IMG/VR virus record: IMGVR_UViG_3300044691_000429
Coordinates: 29,142 to 93,141 of that record
Origin: a virus
DNA length: 64,000 bases
Strand: one strand, 5' to 3'
Shown: positions 26,245 through 32,738 of the stretch, in pieces
Position numbering within the stretch: the stretch's first letter is position 1
Layout: each line of letters starts with the position of its first letter
Made by a program: the position numbers and the translations under genes
Notes under the pieces: model-generated
What the model was told of the DNA's origin: nothing
The model's database searches: none
Seen by the model: only the letters and a program-made list of their open reading frames with translations

Positions 26245-26412
26245 TCAGATCTCTTCGGCGGGGGCGCGTCCGGCTTCACGCTCGGGGCTGTCGTCGGTCG
26301 GCGTGGCCACGGTGGTCTCCTGGTCGTAGTCGTTGCGGGGGTAGAACGGCCGGTCGTGCTGCGGGCAGAGCAGGTGCGGGTCGTTGCAGGCGGCGACCGG
26401 ATGGCCGGTCAC
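26245..26412 (-). CDS. Tiny Cys/His protein
   Basis: 55 residues from GTG 26412: VTGHPVAACNDPHLLCPQHDRPFYPRNDYDQ then a Pro/Glu tail. The CNDPHLLCPQHD cluster (C-x6-C-x2-H) may bind zinc. Coupled to the upstream gene by a GTGA overlap. Confidence 0.5.
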   Translation of the reverse strand: MTGHPVAACNDPHLLCPQHDRPFYPRNDYDQETTVATPTDDSPEREAGRAPAEEI

Positions 26413-26573
26413 GTCGGCCGGTCGGCCTGGGCCCGCTCCATCGCCTCGCCCATGTCGGTGGCGCGCTCGTCGGGCTCGGGCACGGGCGGCGGGGGGACGG
26501 ACGCGGTGACCCGCCCGTTCGCGGCCAGGGCCTCGGCGGCTGCGGCGTGCTCGGAGGGGACGGTCACGGTCAC
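26409..26573 (-). CDS. Tiny protein, unknown function
   Basis: 54 residues from GTG 26573 (stop 26409-26411): helical VPSEHAAAAEALAANGRV then a Pro-rich linker and DERATDMGEAMERAQAD. Overlaps both neighbours by GTGA. Supported by frame continuity and coupling only. Confidence 0.45.
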   Translation of the reverse strand: MTVTVPSEHAAAAEALAANGRVTASVPPPPVPEPDERATDMGEAMERAQADRPT

Positions 26574-26878
26574 CACCAGCCCTTCTTCTTCGGCTTGGGC
26601 GGGGTGGCGATGGCTTCGTGGCGGGCGGCTTCGGCCAGGTGGCGGGCGGCCAGGTCCTGGTGCCGTCGGCCCTTCTTCGAGGCGTCGGCTGCCTTCTCCG
26701 GGTCGGAGTAGTCCTTGCCCTCGCGGCCGTAGACGTCGACAACCATCTGCTGCCGCTCGGCCTCGTCGTGGTGCTTGCCTGCGGCTTCACGGGCACGCTG
26801 CGCGGCGGCACCGGCCTGGCGGCGGACGTACTCGGCTTCGGGGGACTCCATGTCGCGGAACTTGCGGCCCACGGTCAC
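26570..26878 (-). CDS. Charged helical protein with a Lys-rich tail
   Basis: 102 residues from GTG 26878. Mostly one long Ala/Arg/Glu/His helix region (YVRRQAGAAAQRAREAAGKHHDEAERQQ), ending ATPPKPKKKGWW. Possibly a nucleic-acid-associated protein. Overlaps the upstream gene by GTGA. Confidence 0.55.
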   Translation of the reverse strand: MTVGRKFRDMESPEAEYVRRQAGAAAQRAREAAGKHHDEAERQQMVVDVYGREGKDYSDPEKAADASKKGRRHQDLAARHLAEAARHEAIATPPKPKKKGWW

Positions 26879-27030
26879 CACCCCCTCGTCTGTACGCCGC
26901 GCCGGTGCGCGGTCGGGTCGGTCAGGTCGGACGGGAGCGGCGGCAGGGTGACCGGCTTGGCGACGATCACGCGGGCGAGCGCCTCGTCCGCCTGGCTCCG
27001 CTGCTCGCGGGGCTCCGGGCGGGCGGTCAC
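26875..27030 (-). CDS. Tiny protein, unknown function
   Basis: 51 residues from GTG 27030: REQRSQADEALARVIVAKPVTLPPLPSDLTDPTAHRRG. Coupled by GTGA overlaps on both sides. Nothing recognised. Confidence 0.45.
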   Translation of the reverse strand: MTARPEPREQRSQADEALARVIVAKPVTLPPLPSDLTDPTAHRRGVQTRGW

Positions 27031-27491
27031 TTCGCACCCCCGACCGGGCAGACGTCGTCCGGGTTGGCGTGGGTGTGGTTGGCGCCGCTGCGGGCGGGCC
27101 GGGCGATCCACTGCTGCGGCCCGGCGACCGTGTCCGCCCAAGCGCGGGCCTCCGGCTCGCCGTTCGGCGGGGCACCGACCGGGAAGCCGACCAGCGTGTC
27201 GATCAGCCGGCCCCGGTAGCGGAGCTGCCACCCGTACACGACCCCGTGGAGCAGGCCCCACATCAGGGTCAGGTCCGCGTTCGGGCAGAACCACGCCGGG
27301 GTGAACGGGGCCGCGGGGGAGGGCGCCCGCTGATCGGCCCCGTCCGCGGCGTCCAGCTCGGCGCACTCCCGGTACAGGTCCAGGAACGAGGTGCCGTCGG
27401 GGGTCTGCATCGCGCCGAGAACCTGTTCGATCTCCGCGTCGGTGGCGGGCCGGCCCTCGGGGCTGTCGCCGTCGTGGATGGTCGAGATCAC
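27027..27491 (-). CDS. Conserved transfer-operon protein, unknown function
   Basis: 154 residues. N-terminus MISTIHDGDSPEGRPATDAEIEQVLGAMQ; central FCPNADLTLMWGLLHGVVYGWQLRYRGRLIDTL looks amphipathic, with one hydrophobic helix; ends with NPDDVCPVGGAK. Two isolated cysteines. No family recognised. Confidence 0.55.
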   Translation of the reverse strand: MISTIHDGDSPEGRPATDAEIEQVLGAMQTPDGTSFLDLYRECAELDAADGADQRAPSPAAPFTPAWFCPNADLTLMWGLLHGVVYGWQLRYRGRLIDTLVGFPVGAPPNGEPEARAWADTVAGPQQWIARPARSGANHTHANPDDVCPVGGAK

Positions 27492-27709
27492 GACTGCCTC
27501 CCGTTCCGGTCGTCGCGGGCGACGATGACGTCCAGGCAGCCGTCGGGAAGGCCCACCACCCAGTCGAAGTCGGCGAGGGTGATGCCGTGACCGGCTGCGG
27601 CGGCGAGCATGTCCGTCAGCAGGGCGGTCGCTGCGGCGCGCTGCCCGTCGGTGGCCGGAGGGCCGTTGCGGTGCACGGCCGCGATACGGGCGGCGGGGTC
27701 CTGGGTCAC
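27488..27709 (-). CDS. Small helical protein
   Basis: 73 residues from GTG 27709. DGQRAAATALLTDMLAAAAGHGITLADFDWVVGLPDGCLDVIVARDDRNG, two helices plus a strand. Coupled to its neighbours by 4-nt overlaps. Function unknown. Confidence 0.5.
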   Translation of the reverse strand: MTQDPAARIAAVHRNGPPATDGQRAAATALLTDMLAAAAGHGITLADFDWVVGLPDGCLDVIVARDDRNGRQS

Positions 27710-27867
27710 GACTTCCTCCCGTGGGTGTGCGGCGCGGCGGTGATGGTCTCGGGGGTGTCCGTGTTGCGGCCGGCGTAATCGGCGGCCGCGGCCTCGACCG
27801 TCGCCGGCTCGGCGACGACCGTGGACGGCTGTGGCGGGGCGGGCGGCCGGTGGGTGGACTCGGTCAC
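27706..27867 (-). CDS. Tiny protein, unknown function
   Basis: 53 residues from GTG 27867: Pro/Thr-rich start, then PATVEAAAADYAGRNTDTPETITAAP. GTGA overlaps with both flanking genes are the main support. Confidence 0.45.
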   Translation of the reverse strand: MTESTHRPPAPPQPSTVVAEPATVEAAAADYAGRNTDTPETITAAPHTHGRKS

Positions 27868-27992
27868 GACTGCCCCCGCAGCTGCTCGGCCTGCTGGCGG
27901 GCGGCTTCGGCGAGACGCGAGGCCTCGGCGGCATCCGCGATGTGCTGCTGCGCGATGGCGTCCGCGGCCTGCTGCTCGGCGATGGCGCTCAT
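27864..27992 (-). CDS. Tiny Ala/Gln helical protein
   Basis: 42 residues from ATG 27992, essentially one helix (MSAIAEQQAADAIAQQHIADAAEASRLAEAARQQAEQLRG). Overlaps its neighbours by 4 nt each way. Likely a coiled-coil peptide, perhaps a partner of the small membrane protein encoded just upstream. Confidence 0.45.
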   Translation of the reverse strand: MSAIAEQQAADAIAQQHIADAAEASRLAEAARQQAEQLRGQS

Positions 27993-28204
27993 GCCGCACC
28001 GCCCGACTCGGTCTCAGCCGTCTCGTCCACGCGGGGCCCGGTCAGGCGCCCCGTGAAATCCAGGGCCGTGTACGCGGTGGCGCTGGTCGCGATCACGGCC
28101 AGAGTCACCGGAACACCGGGCTGGGCCGCCAGCACCGCAACCTGAGCCGTGGCGGCTGCCGTGGCCACCCAGCCCACCGTGCGGGCCAACGACGGGCGGT
28201 TCAT
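27989..28204 (-). CDS. Small membrane protein, Spd-like candidate
   Basis: 71 residues from ATG 28204 with two hydrophobic helices (VGWVATAAATAQVAVLAAQ and VPVTLAVIATSATAYTAL) and a polar acidic tail. Streptomyces spread genes are typically small membrane proteins in the tra operon, which this fits by size and location. Confidence 0.55.
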   Translation of the reverse strand: MNRPSLARTVGWVATAAATAQVAVLAAQPGVPVTLAVIATSATAYTALDFTGRLTGPRVDETAETESGGAA

Positions 28205-28434
28205 GCCGCACCGCCCGGCGTCCGGCAGTCGCTGGCGTGGGCCTTGGCGTCGTCGCGGCAGTACGGCAGCACGCTGTAGCGCTGCTCGGCGTAGTGCCCG
28301 GCGGTGCACGTCCAGTCGTAGGGGATGCGGCTGCCCAGGATCGCCGTGACGGTGACCGTGGCACCGGACGGAGTCGGGTACGTCATGGGCCGACCGTCGG
28401 AGACAACGGGGACCGGCTCCGGCTGCGCCTTCAT
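28201..28434 (-). CDS. Small cysteine-containing protein
   Basis: 77 residues from ATG 28434. Beta-rich MTYPTPSGATVTVTAILGSRIPYDWTCTAGHYAEQRYSVLPYCRDDAKAHASDCR, three Cys and three His, so possible zinc binding. Coupled to neighbours by ATGA overlaps. Confidence 0.55.
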   Translation of the reverse strand: MKAQPEPVPVVSDGRPMTYPTPSGATVTVTAILGSRIPYDWTCTAGHYAEQRYSVLPYCRDDAKAHASDCRTPGGAA

Positions 28435-28682
28435 GCCGCCACCCACGCCTCGTACTCGGCGAGGCCCTGGCTGGTGGCGTCCCAGGCGGCCTCGATCTCC
28501 AGCCGCTGGACAGCGCTGGTCGCCCGCTCCAGCGCGGCCCGGCCCTTCGGCGACAGGTGCGAGGCCGACTCGTGGGCGGCCTGGTCGGCGGGGGACATCG
28601 GGACCGGCCGGTAGGACGCGGCGATACGGTCCGCGACGTGGGCGGGGAAGGTGGGCGGGGTGATCTTGCGGATACTCTGCAC
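28431..28682 (-). CDS. Helical protein, first of the coupled array
   Basis: 83 residues: MQSIRKITPPTFPAHVADRIAASYRPVPMSPADQAAHESASHLSPKGRAALERATSAVQRLEIEAAWDATSQGLAEYEAW. Helical. Separated from the upstream HTH gene by an 80-nt gap with a hairpin. Function unknown. Confidence 0.55.
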   Translation of the reverse strand: MQSIRKITPPTFPAHVADRIAASYRPVPMSPADQAAHESASHLSPKGRAALERATSAVQRLEIEAAWDATSQGLAEYEAWVAA

Positions 28683-28722
28683 TTCGGCTCCCGTTGGGCT
28701 TAGCGGCTTCGGGTGGTCATGG

Positions 28723-28753
28723 CCCCGGTCGGCGTTCGCAGCGCCGGTCGGGG
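28723..28753. terminator. Hairpin after the HTH gene
   Basis: CCCCGGTCGGC and GCCGGTCGGGG pair over 11 bp with two G-U wobbles. On the plus strand it is followed by TTTTT (28754-28758). On the minus strand it sits just after the HTH gene stop and could attenuate transcription into the array. Confidence 0.5.
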
Positions 28754-28762
28754 TTTTTGCTG

Positions 28763-29008
28763 TTAGGCGGCGTCGTCGGCGGAAATCTGCGACGCCCGGA
28801 GGAACTCGGCCACGGCCGACTCGGGGATGCGCAGTCCGCGCTTCCGCAGTCGCCCTTCGCCGATCCGGTGGGCGCGGATGCGCCCGGAGTCGGCGAGGCG
28901 GTACACGGTGGACACGTGGACGTCGAGGCGGTCCGCGACCTGCTGCGCCCGCAGCAACGGCTCAGCAGTGGCGGGGGCCGTAGTCGGGGCAGTCGGGTCG
29001 TGGCACAC
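28763..29008 (-). CDS. Excisionase-family helix-turn-helix protein
   Basis: 81 residues from GTG 29008, chosen for its AGGAGA site five bases upstream. LLRAQQVADRLDVHVSTVYRLADSGRIRAHRIGEGRLRKRGLRIPESAVAEFLRA is a MerR/excisionase-type winged helix that binds DNA. It is the first gene of the minus-strand transfer operon and is preceded by two KorSA-type palindromes, so it is probably repressed by the adjacent GntR protein. It may be an operon activator or an excisionase for the cassette; a second such protein lies near the integrase. Confidence 0.7.
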   Translation of the reverse strand: MCHDPTAPTTAPATAEPLLRAQQVADRLDVHVSTVYRLADSGRIRAHRIGEGRLRKRGLRIPESAVAEFLRASQISADDAA

Positions 29009-29043
29009 GGAATCTCCTAGGGCATGGGCAGCGGGGCGCACAT

Positions 29044-29090
29044 CTTCTTCGAAGAGGCACCTCTTCAGTGAAGCTGAGTTCTTCGAAGAA
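29044..29090. promoter_or_regulatory. Operator cluster with TTCTTCGAAGAA palindromes
   Basis: A perfect 12-bp palindrome TTCTTCGAAGAA lies at 29079-29090. A near-perfect copy (TCTTCGAAGA core) is at 29046-29055, and an imperfect CTTCAgTGAAG element at 29063-29073 lies between them. They sit upstream of the HTH gene in the gap after the GntR gene. An identical 12-mer occurs in front of the GntR gene, so these are most likely operators of that repressor. Confidence 0.7.
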
Positions 29091-29143
29091 GGCAAGCTCT
29101 TCTAGCTCGCACAGCAGCAGGCCGCGTCGGACACGCAAAGAAG

Positions 29144-29171
29144 CCCCCCGCTGCCGAAGCAGCGAGGGGCG
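29144..29171 (-). terminator. Terminator of the GntR gene
   Basis: On the minus strand GCAGCG-type arms (29144-29155 with 29160-29171, one mismatch) close a 4-nt TTCG loop and are followed by TTCTTTG. This is one of the few classical intrinsic terminators in the window. Confidence 0.7.
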
Positions 29172-29185
29172 GAGGACTTCGCAGG

Positions 29186-29935
29186 TCAGGAGGAGAAGAC
29201 GTACTCCAAGATGTAGTTGGACCCGTCGAGCGTCATCTCATTGACTTCTACGAGGCGGTCATTCTGGTCCGCCGCGATGCGGATGATCTGGAAGACGGGA
29301 GTGCCAGGGCCCAAACTGAGATCGGCCGCCTCCTGGGGGGTGGGCATCCTAGTCCTCACCTCCTCCTTGAACCGCGTGGGCGCATGGCCACTCTCGGCGA
29401 GTCGGGCGTACATACCGCCGGGGCCAGTGTCCTGCTGAGTGATGGCCGTGCCAGCCGCCAAGCTCATTGGCACATACGAGACGGCGGTCTGAATGAGCCG
29501 CTCCTCCACATAGAAGCGCCGGCTCCGGCGGCACATGCGCTCGTCAGACTCCAGGAGTTGAGCCACGTGATCGGGCGCATCGACCTCGTTGACGTCCACC
29601 TCGACGCGACGCGGGCGGTCCTCCAGGTCAACGTCCCAGATCGACCGCCCGGCATGCCACACCTCCGAAGAGAGGCGCTGCACTGCGGGCCGTCTGATTG
29701 GGCGGAAGGCGCGGACGGTGACGCCGACCCCCTGCCTGCTCTCAACGAGGCCTTCTGCGCGAAGGGCGTCCAGGGCCTGCCGCACGGTGGACCGAGCGGC
29801 CGCATGCCGCTCCATGAGGCCGTTCTCGCCTTCGATCTTCGACCCCGGCGCCAGCTCGCCGCCGAGGATCTTCGCGCGCAGCTCGTCCGCGATCTCCTGA
29901 TGGCGGCGCGGCCCGCGCTCGGGCTTGCTGGGCAA
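29186..29935 (-). CDS. GntR/HutC-family repressor, KorSA-like
   Basis: 249 residues. The N-terminal winged helix is RRHQEIADELRAKILGGELAPGSKIEGENGLMERHAAARSTVRQALDALRAEGLVESRQGVGV. About residues 85-245 form a UTRA-type effector domain (ERLIQTAVSYVPMSLA, PGTPVFQIIRIAADQNDRLVEVNEMTLDGSNYILEYVF). This matches the GntR regulators (KorSA, TraR) that silence tra/spd genes of Streptomyces plasmids and AICEs. Identical TTCTTCGAAGAA palindromes lie in its own promoter region (30015) and before the HTH-led transfer operon, suggesting autorepression and control of transfer. A ligand may bind UTRA. Confidence 0.8.
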   Translation of the reverse strand: MPSKPERGPRRHQEIADELRAKILGGELAPGSKIEGENGLMERHAAARSTVRQALDALRAEGLVESRQGVGVTVRAFRPIRRPAVQRLSSEVWHAGRSIWDVDLEDRPRRVEVDVNEVDAPDHVAQLLESDERMCRRSRRFYVEERLIQTAVSYVPMSLAAGTAITQQDTGPGGMYARLAESGHAPTRFKEEVRTRMPTPQEAADLSLGPGTPVFQIIRIAADQNDRLVEVNEMTLDGSNYILEYVFSS

Positions 29936-30014
29936 GGCATTCCTCCTAGATCGGCTTCTTCAGAGATGTTAGCTACCGACCGGTTGACGTGCGAACTCTG
30001 CGAATCCCTTGCGG

Positions 30015-30026
30015 TTCTTCGAAGAA
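30015..30026. promoter_or_regulatory. TTCTTCGAAGAA operator in the gntR/GIY-YIG divergent region
   Basis: Perfect 12-bp palindrome in the 165-nt gap between the diverging GntR (start 29935) and GIY-YIG (start 30101) genes. A related half-site CTTCTTCAGAG lies at 29955-29965, close to the GntR start. It could repress both directions. Confidence 0.7.
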
Positions 30027-30100
30027 GTGGTCAGAATCAATGCTACGCAACGCCGCTTCACGAACGGAAGTGGCCACCCTGCGTAGCCGAGGGGATACGT

Positions 30101-30661
30101 ATGCCCGATGAGGGGCGCACCGCGCTCTACCGCCTCTACGACGCCGACGAACGCCTGCTGTACGTCGGGATCACCGCCGACCCCGAGTACCGCTGGACGC
30201 AGCACGCGAAGGACAAGGAGTGGTGGCCGTCCGTAGCAAGAAAGAGCGTCGAGTGGTTCGAGGCGCGAGGGAGGGCCGCCAGCGCGGAAATCTCCACGAT
30301 CCGCCAGGAACTCCCGCAGTACAACCGACAGCACGCCTCCTGGCCGGTCGATGACGCACTGCGACACCAGGTGCGGACGATCGGGGTCCTGGAGCTTGCG
30401 AACAACCTCCCCGCCATCATCGGCCACGTTCTAGTGACGGGAGCGCCGGTCCGCGTGACGCGGCACTGGAAACCGACCGTCGTGATCATCCCGCACTGGG
30501 CCGCCGACGAATCCGTTGTCCCGCCCTCGAAGCAAGGCGCCTTGGCTGAAATCCCGATCGAGAAGCCACGGGTTGCGGCGGAAGTACTTCACCAGCGCAT
30601 GAGCAAGAAGGACTTGGTCACCCTGACTCAGGCACTCGTGGCGCTGGTCGCCAAGGGCTGA
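30101..30661 (+). CDS. GIY-YIG nuclease-like domain fused to a Phd-like antitoxin domain
   Basis: 186 residues from ATG 30101 (GAGGGGA upstream). N-terminal ~90 residues: ALYRLYDADERLLYVGITADPEYRWTQHAKDKEWW, the GIY-YIG signature in degenerate form (LYR...YVGIT), with R and conserved E/N later (SAEISTIRQELPQYN). C-terminal part, from ~95, reads RTIGVLELANNLPAIIGHVL then APVRVTRHWKPTVVIIPHW, closely matching Phd/YefM antitoxins that bind DNA and neutralise toxins. Divergent from the GntR gene and sharing its operator. It may nick DNA, regulate transcription, or both. Confidence 0.7.
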   Translation: MPDEGRTALYRLYDADERLLYVGITADPEYRWTQHAKDKEWWPSVARKSVEWFEARGRAASAEISTIRQELPQYNRQHASWPVDDALRHQVRTIGVLELANNLPAIIGHVLVTGAPVRVTRHWKPTVVIIPHWAADESVVPPSKQGALAEIPIEKPRVAAEVLHQRMSKKDLVTLTQALVALVAKG

Positions 30662-30749
30662 GCCGCAACTGGACACGCCGACCGGCCTCGCACCAAGACC
30701 TACGACGACGCCACCGCAGCCTTCTGCCGCTTCCACTGAGCAGCAGAAA

Positions 30750-30777
30750 GGCCGACCGGGTTGGAGCCCGGCCGGCC
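30750..30777 (+). terminator. Hairpin after the GIY-YIG gene (first of three related hairpins)
   Basis: GGCCGACCGGG (30750-30760) and CCCGGCCGGCC (30767-30777), one mismatch, 6-nt loop. A second small hairpin CAGCGG/CCGCTG lies at 30785-30802. The gap 30662-30840 holds no gene. Confidence 0.55.
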
Positions 30778-30840
30778 AGGTGACCAGCGGTACCAGCCGC
30801 TGATCGTGAACCATCCCCCGCGAAGAGAACGGATTCGTCA

Positions 30841-31362
30841 ATGAGCTTATCGCCCCGGCCTGCCCCCGCCCACGCGTCGGAAGGCGCTGTGCCCACCGTC
30901 ACGCCCCGCCCCCAGCGTCGCCGGGCGGTGTGCGCCGGCTGCCAGGTCCACCAGTACGTGCGTCGGGACGGGCTGGTGTGCAAGCACCGGTCGCGGGCGA
31001 CGAACGGGCGGTGCGCGGGCAGTGAGACGGTTCCGATCCCCGTGCCCACACCGAACTACAACCTGTCGCCTGAGCACCGGCACGACGGCAAGCTCCTGGA
31101 CCGGTGGGATTTCCTCTCGATGCCGCTGATCGTCCTGCAACAGGTGACCCGCGCGCACCCCTGCGAGATCGCGGCCCCGGACTTGGGTTTCCGCGGGTCC
31201 ATCCGCGCCGTGCGGGGCGACTACTGGGTCAACTGGGTGCTGTCCATGCCGATCGGCATGGACCCGATGGAACGCGACCTGACGGCCCGTGGCCTGCTTG
31301 CTGCGGCCCACGGGATCGACGTCAGTGACTGGCCGATCGAGATGGAGATTCGGCCAGCCTGA
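30841..31362 (+). CDS. Zinc-ribbon-containing protein, unknown function
   Basis: 173 residues. A disordered N-terminus is followed by VCAGCQVHQYVRRDGLVCKHRSRATNGRCAGS, a Cys/His cluster suggestive of a zinc finger, then a globular domain (DRWDFLSMPLIVLQQVTRAHPCEIAAPDLGFRG to DVSDWPIEMEIRPA). Seems to stand alone in its transcript between hairpins. Nothing recognised. Confidence 0.6.
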   Translation: MSLSPRPAPAHASEGAVPTVTPRPQRRRAVCAGCQVHQYVRRDGLVCKHRSRATNGRCAGSETVPIPVPTPNYNLSPEHRHDGKLLDRWDFLSMPLIVLQQVTRAHPCEIAAPDLGFRGSIRAVRGDYWVNWVLSMPIGMDPMERDLTARGLLAAAHGIDVSDWPIEMEIRPA

Positions 31363-31369
31363 ACACCCC

Positions 31370-31401
31370 ACGGCCGGGCGGTCCAAATCCCGCCCGGCCG
31401 T
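31370..31401 (+). terminator. Perfect 12-bp hairpin (second of three related hairpins)
   Basis: ACGGCCGGGCGG and CCGCCCGGCCGT with an 8-nt loop, beginning 8 nt after the previous stop and followed by TTC. It belongs to the GGCCGG hairpin family repeated at 30750 and 31765. Confidence 0.65.
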
Positions 31402-31443
31402 TCTACAGATGGACCTACCGACCCCGATCAGGAAGGCGCTTCC

Positions 31444-31752
31444 GTGGGCGTACAAGACGGACCGGACCCGCAGGCGACACCGCCAGACGATGACGACGAC
31501 TTCCCGTGGGATGCCCCGATCCACGTCGTCCGCTCAACACCGCAGAACGACTTGCCTGCCGAGTGGGCGCAGGATCGGACGCTGAGCCTGGGCGCCCGGG
31601 GCCTGCTCGCCGAGATCATGGCGCACGGCGGCGAGTGGGACATCGACGCGGAAGGGCTGGCCGAACTGAGGCCGACCGAAGACGTTGACGCCATCCGCGG
31701 CTACATCGCCGAGTTGGAGCGGGCCGGCTACCTGGACCCGTCAGGCGACTAG
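31444..31752 (+). CDS. Single-domain winged-helix protein
   Basis: 102 residues from GTG 31444. An acidic start (PPDDDDDFPWDAPIHVV) is followed by RTLSLGARGLLAEIMAHGGEWDIDAEGLAELRPTEDVDAIRGYIAELERAGYL, a winged-helix pattern strikingly parallel to the N-terminal domain of the next gene. Likely DNA binding or a replication/regulatory accessory. Confidence 0.6.
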   Translation: MGVQDGPDPQATPPDDDDDFPWDAPIHVVRSTPQNDLPAEWAQDRTLSLGARGLLAEIMAHGGEWDIDAEGLAELRPTEDVDAIRGYIAELERAGYLDPSGD

Positions 31753-31764
31753 CCGGACATAGCA

Positions 31765-31798
31765 ACGGCCGGAGGGATATGGAGTCCCGCCCGGCCGT
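31765..31798 (+). terminator. Hairpin (third of three related hairpins)
   Basis: ACGGCCGG (31765-31772) pairs with CCGGCCGT (31791-31798), with a further GGG/CCC pairing inside. Lies 13 nt after the stop at 31752. The rest of the gap to 31921 contains no gene beyond a possible TTG extension from 31864. Confidence 0.55.
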
Positions 31799-31920
31799 CG
31801 GCGAACCAGCAGGCAGCCACCCGCTCGGTTCGGACACAACGCATCGCCCTGCAAGAGAGAAGGTTGCTCGTTGAAGGTACAAGGCTGCGCCCGATGCTGC
31901 CAGCAGGCGGGGGGTCTCCG

Positions 31921-32715
31921 GTGAGGACGTTTCGCATGATGCCGCCGGAGGGCTGGGTGCCGACGGCAAACGTGACAGCTCAGAACTCTCGGTTGAGCTG
32001 GCGGGCGAAGGGGCTGCTCCTCGACCTGCTCAGCTACCCGGACGGTTACAACGTCACGTTCGACTCGCTGATGAAGGAAGCGAAGCGGGCTGGCGACCCG
32101 GACGTTGAGGGCCGGGACGCGATGCGCAAGGCGATGCAGGAGCTGGAGCGCAAGGGCTACCTCGCTCATCGCCGGGTCGCAGTGATGGATCCGGCGCCCG
32201 GAGCGCAGAAGTGGCGCACAGAGACCGCGATCTCGGATCTGCCCATCTTCGCAGGTCGGCCCGGAACTACGGGTTCCCAGTACCACCAGGATTCAGTACC
32301 TCCAGACTTCAGTACTTCCAGTGATCAGGAGGTCTTTAACAACACGGGGTTTAACAAGAAGAACCAGCAGCAAGATGAAGCGGGCAAATCCTCCTCCGCA
32401 CTCGCTGCCGCTCGTGCGGGCCAGGGAGCCAGCGCGCAAAAGCTGCGGCCGGACATGCAGGGCTGGTACGACGCGGCGGACAAGCTCTCCGATGACCGAC
32501 TGCGGCGCCACCTGCTCGCGTTCGAGCGGAAGCGCCCGCAGATCTACCGCGAGTGCCGTCAGTCGGCGCTCGTCCAGATCGGCGGGAAGCCGGGCGGCAA
32601 GGAGTTGATGGCCGGCCGGGACGGCGTTCGCGTGATCGACATGCTCAGCTTCAAGTACGCCCTGCTGCACTACGTGGACCGCATGCCGGACTGGCTGATC
32701 AAGCTGCCGCGCTAG
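31921..32715 (+). CDS. Winged-helix replication-type protein
   Basis: 264 residues from GTG 31921 (GGGGGG at normal spacing); TTG 31864 would add 19 residues. The N-terminal ~95 residues form a winged helix (NSRLSWRAKGLLLDLLSYPDGYNVTFDSLMKEAKRAG, MRKAMQELERKGYLAHRRV). A Ser/Asn/Gln-rich linker contains repeated STSSDQE-type sequence. The C-terminal ~110 residues are helical (LRPDMQGWYDAADKLSDDRLRRHLLAFERKRPQIYRECRQSALVQIGGKPGG). The layout resembles DnaD/initiator-like proteins, here on the accessory strand. Confidence 0.6.
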   Translation: MRTFRMMPPEGWVPTANVTAQNSRLSWRAKGLLLDLLSYPDGYNVTFDSLMKEAKRAGDPDVEGRDAMRKAMQELERKGYLAHRRVAVMDPAPGAQKWRTETAISDLPIFAGRPGTTGSQYHQDSVPPDFSTSSDQEVFNNTGFNKKNQQQDEAGKSSSALAAARAGQGASAQKLRPDMQGWYDAADKLSDDRLRRHLLAFERKRPQIYRECRQSALVQIGGKPGGKELMAGRDGVRVIDMLSFKYALLHYVDRMPDWLIKLPR

Positions 32716-32738
32716 CCACCGAACGAGAGGTGACGACC

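Noticed and set aside
30662-30840. Possible tRNA or small RNA gene between accessory genes
   Set aside because: The region folds into two independent hairpins without a cloverleaf, anticodon arm or CCA-like end; terminators explain it better.
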